From an uncultured Clostridia bacterium (lineage in GTDB: Bacteria; Bacillota; Clostridia; Peptostreptococcales; Anaerovoracaceae): a DNA stretch of 23,591 nt. Both the position numbers and the translations under genes were made by a program. Where the stretch lies: positions 1 to 23,591 of the forward strand of contig CAKQWJ010000028.1 of the NCBI GenBank assembly GCA_934278925.1. Direction: 5' to 3'. Positions 23,275 through 23,591 of the stretch are shown here, piece after piece (the first letter of the stretch is position 1; each line of letters starts with the position of its first letter). Below the pieces are notes generated by a model that was given only the letters and a program-made list of their open reading frames with translations, had not been told where the DNA came from and made no database searches.

Positions 23275-23290
23275 TGTTTCACGTGAAACA
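23275..23290. promoter_or_regulatory. parS site 1
   Basis: Perfect 16-base palindrome TGTTTCACGTGAAACA, the bacterial chromosomal parS consensus bound by ParB/Spo0J. It lies 124 bases upstream of parA. Confidence 0.97.
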
Positions 23291-23341
23291 ATATATTGTA
23301 TTTTTTCTTTCGGATGCCACAAGTTACTAAATGAGATATTG

Positions 23342-23357
23342 TGTTTCACGTGAAACA
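23342..23357. promoter_or_regulatory. parS site 2
   Basis: A second perfect TGTTTCACGTGAAACA, 67 bases from the first measured start to start. Two intact copies beside parAB mark a ParB loading centre close to the origin. Confidence 0.97.
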
Positions 23358-23441
23358 TATATAATGTTTCCTATAAAAAGCGGTTCTCAATGGCAAAATA
23401 AAATCAATCACTTTTTCTAGTCCATTTTTCTAAAGATGAAG

Positions 23442-23502
23442 AAAATCGCCCATTTTTTCTTAAACGAAACATTTTAGAAAGACGGGGCGATTTTGTTTTT
23501 TT
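23442..23502 (+). terminator. Strong hairpin terminator, plus-strand orientation
   Basis: AAAATCGCCC (23442-23451) pairs perfectly with GGGCGATTTT (23485-23494), followed by G and a run of seven T. Inside the 33-base loop TTTCT (23456-23460) and AGAAA (23476-23480) can also pair. The T-tract belongs to plus-strand transcription, yet no plus-strand gene precedes it. On the minus strand the tail is TTTTCTTCATCTTT, so it may also end a gene coming from the right. Confidence 0.75.
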
Positions 23503-23591
23503 AATTTTTAAATTATCGCAAATTGCAATAACAAGTTGAACATTGATAACTAAATAATCCATAAGGTAGAAAGGTAGATTTGGAGGAATGC

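Larger units (their letters stand above)
23152..23591. other. 440-base AT-rich region upstream of parA with no convincing gene
   Basis: This gap holds the parA promoter, two parS sites, and the hairpin at 23442-23502. Open frames here are short, AT-rich and unlike known proteins. At the right edge GGAGG (23582-23586) on the plus strand is followed too closely by an ATG (23588) to serve it, but may be the ribosome binding site of a plus-strand gene starting beyond the window. I saw no DnaA-box cluster within the window. Confidence 0.7.

Noticed and set aside
23407..23591. Minus-strand open frame entering from the right edge, possible end of rsmG
   Set aside because: The translation is Lys/Asn-rich, crosses the hairpin and has no methyltransferase features.

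Overview
This is a chromosomal window from a Gram-positive, low-GC-lineage bacterium of the class Clostridia with roughly balanced base composition in its genes. The basis is gene content and order: parA-parB, gdpP-rplI-dnaB, a DnaD-domain gene, RNase M5-rsmA and rho/DUF1385/prmC are Firmicutes/Clostridia arrangements, and the start codons, ribosome binding sites (GGAGG type, many GTG/TTG starts) and fused folB-folK fit. I cannot name the genus; a family XIII-like Clostridia is a guess. There is no sign of phage, IS elements, CRISPR, rRNA or tRNA.

Layout. (1) Positions 72-1001, minus strand: a two-repeat YdcZ/DUF606 DMT-family membrane protein. (2) Positions 1245-5206, plus strand: a tight folate operon, folC-folE-HD phosphohydrolase-folP-folBK. 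It takes GTP to dihydropteroate and polyglutamylated folate. The one pathway step without a recognisable enzyme is removal of pyrophosphate from dihydroneopterin triphosphate, and the HD protein is a good candidate for it. (3) Positions 5133-6083, minus strand: a PHP phosphoesterase whose 3' end runs 74 bp into folBK from the opposite strand. (4) Positions 6180-23151, minus strand: fourteen genes with gaps of 0-55 bp or short overlaps. In transcription order they are parA, parB, gdpP, rplI, dnaB, DnaD-domain gene, M23/G5 cell-wall peptidase, divIC, rnmV, rsmA, ltaS-like, rho, DUF1385-prmC fusion, ddl. They link chromosome segregation, c-di-AMP turnover, replication initiation, septation, rRNA maturation, envelope polymer synthesis and translation termination. 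(5) Positions 23152-23591: an AT-rich region without a convincing gene, holding a parA promoter, two perfect parS sites and a terminator hairpin. By analogy with other Firmicutes the replication origin probably lies to the right of the window.

The window is mostly housekeeping DNA; I found no defence or other exotic system. The departures from the usual gene models are: a DUF1385-PrmC fusion tying the release-factor methyltransferase to the membrane; a GdpP without its membrane helices; a DnaD-type protein ending in a four-cysteine motif like the N-terminus of the DnaC/DnaI helicase loader; a Rho without its N-terminal helical domain; the cysteine-bearing HD protein in the folate operon; and the convergent overlap folBK/PHP.
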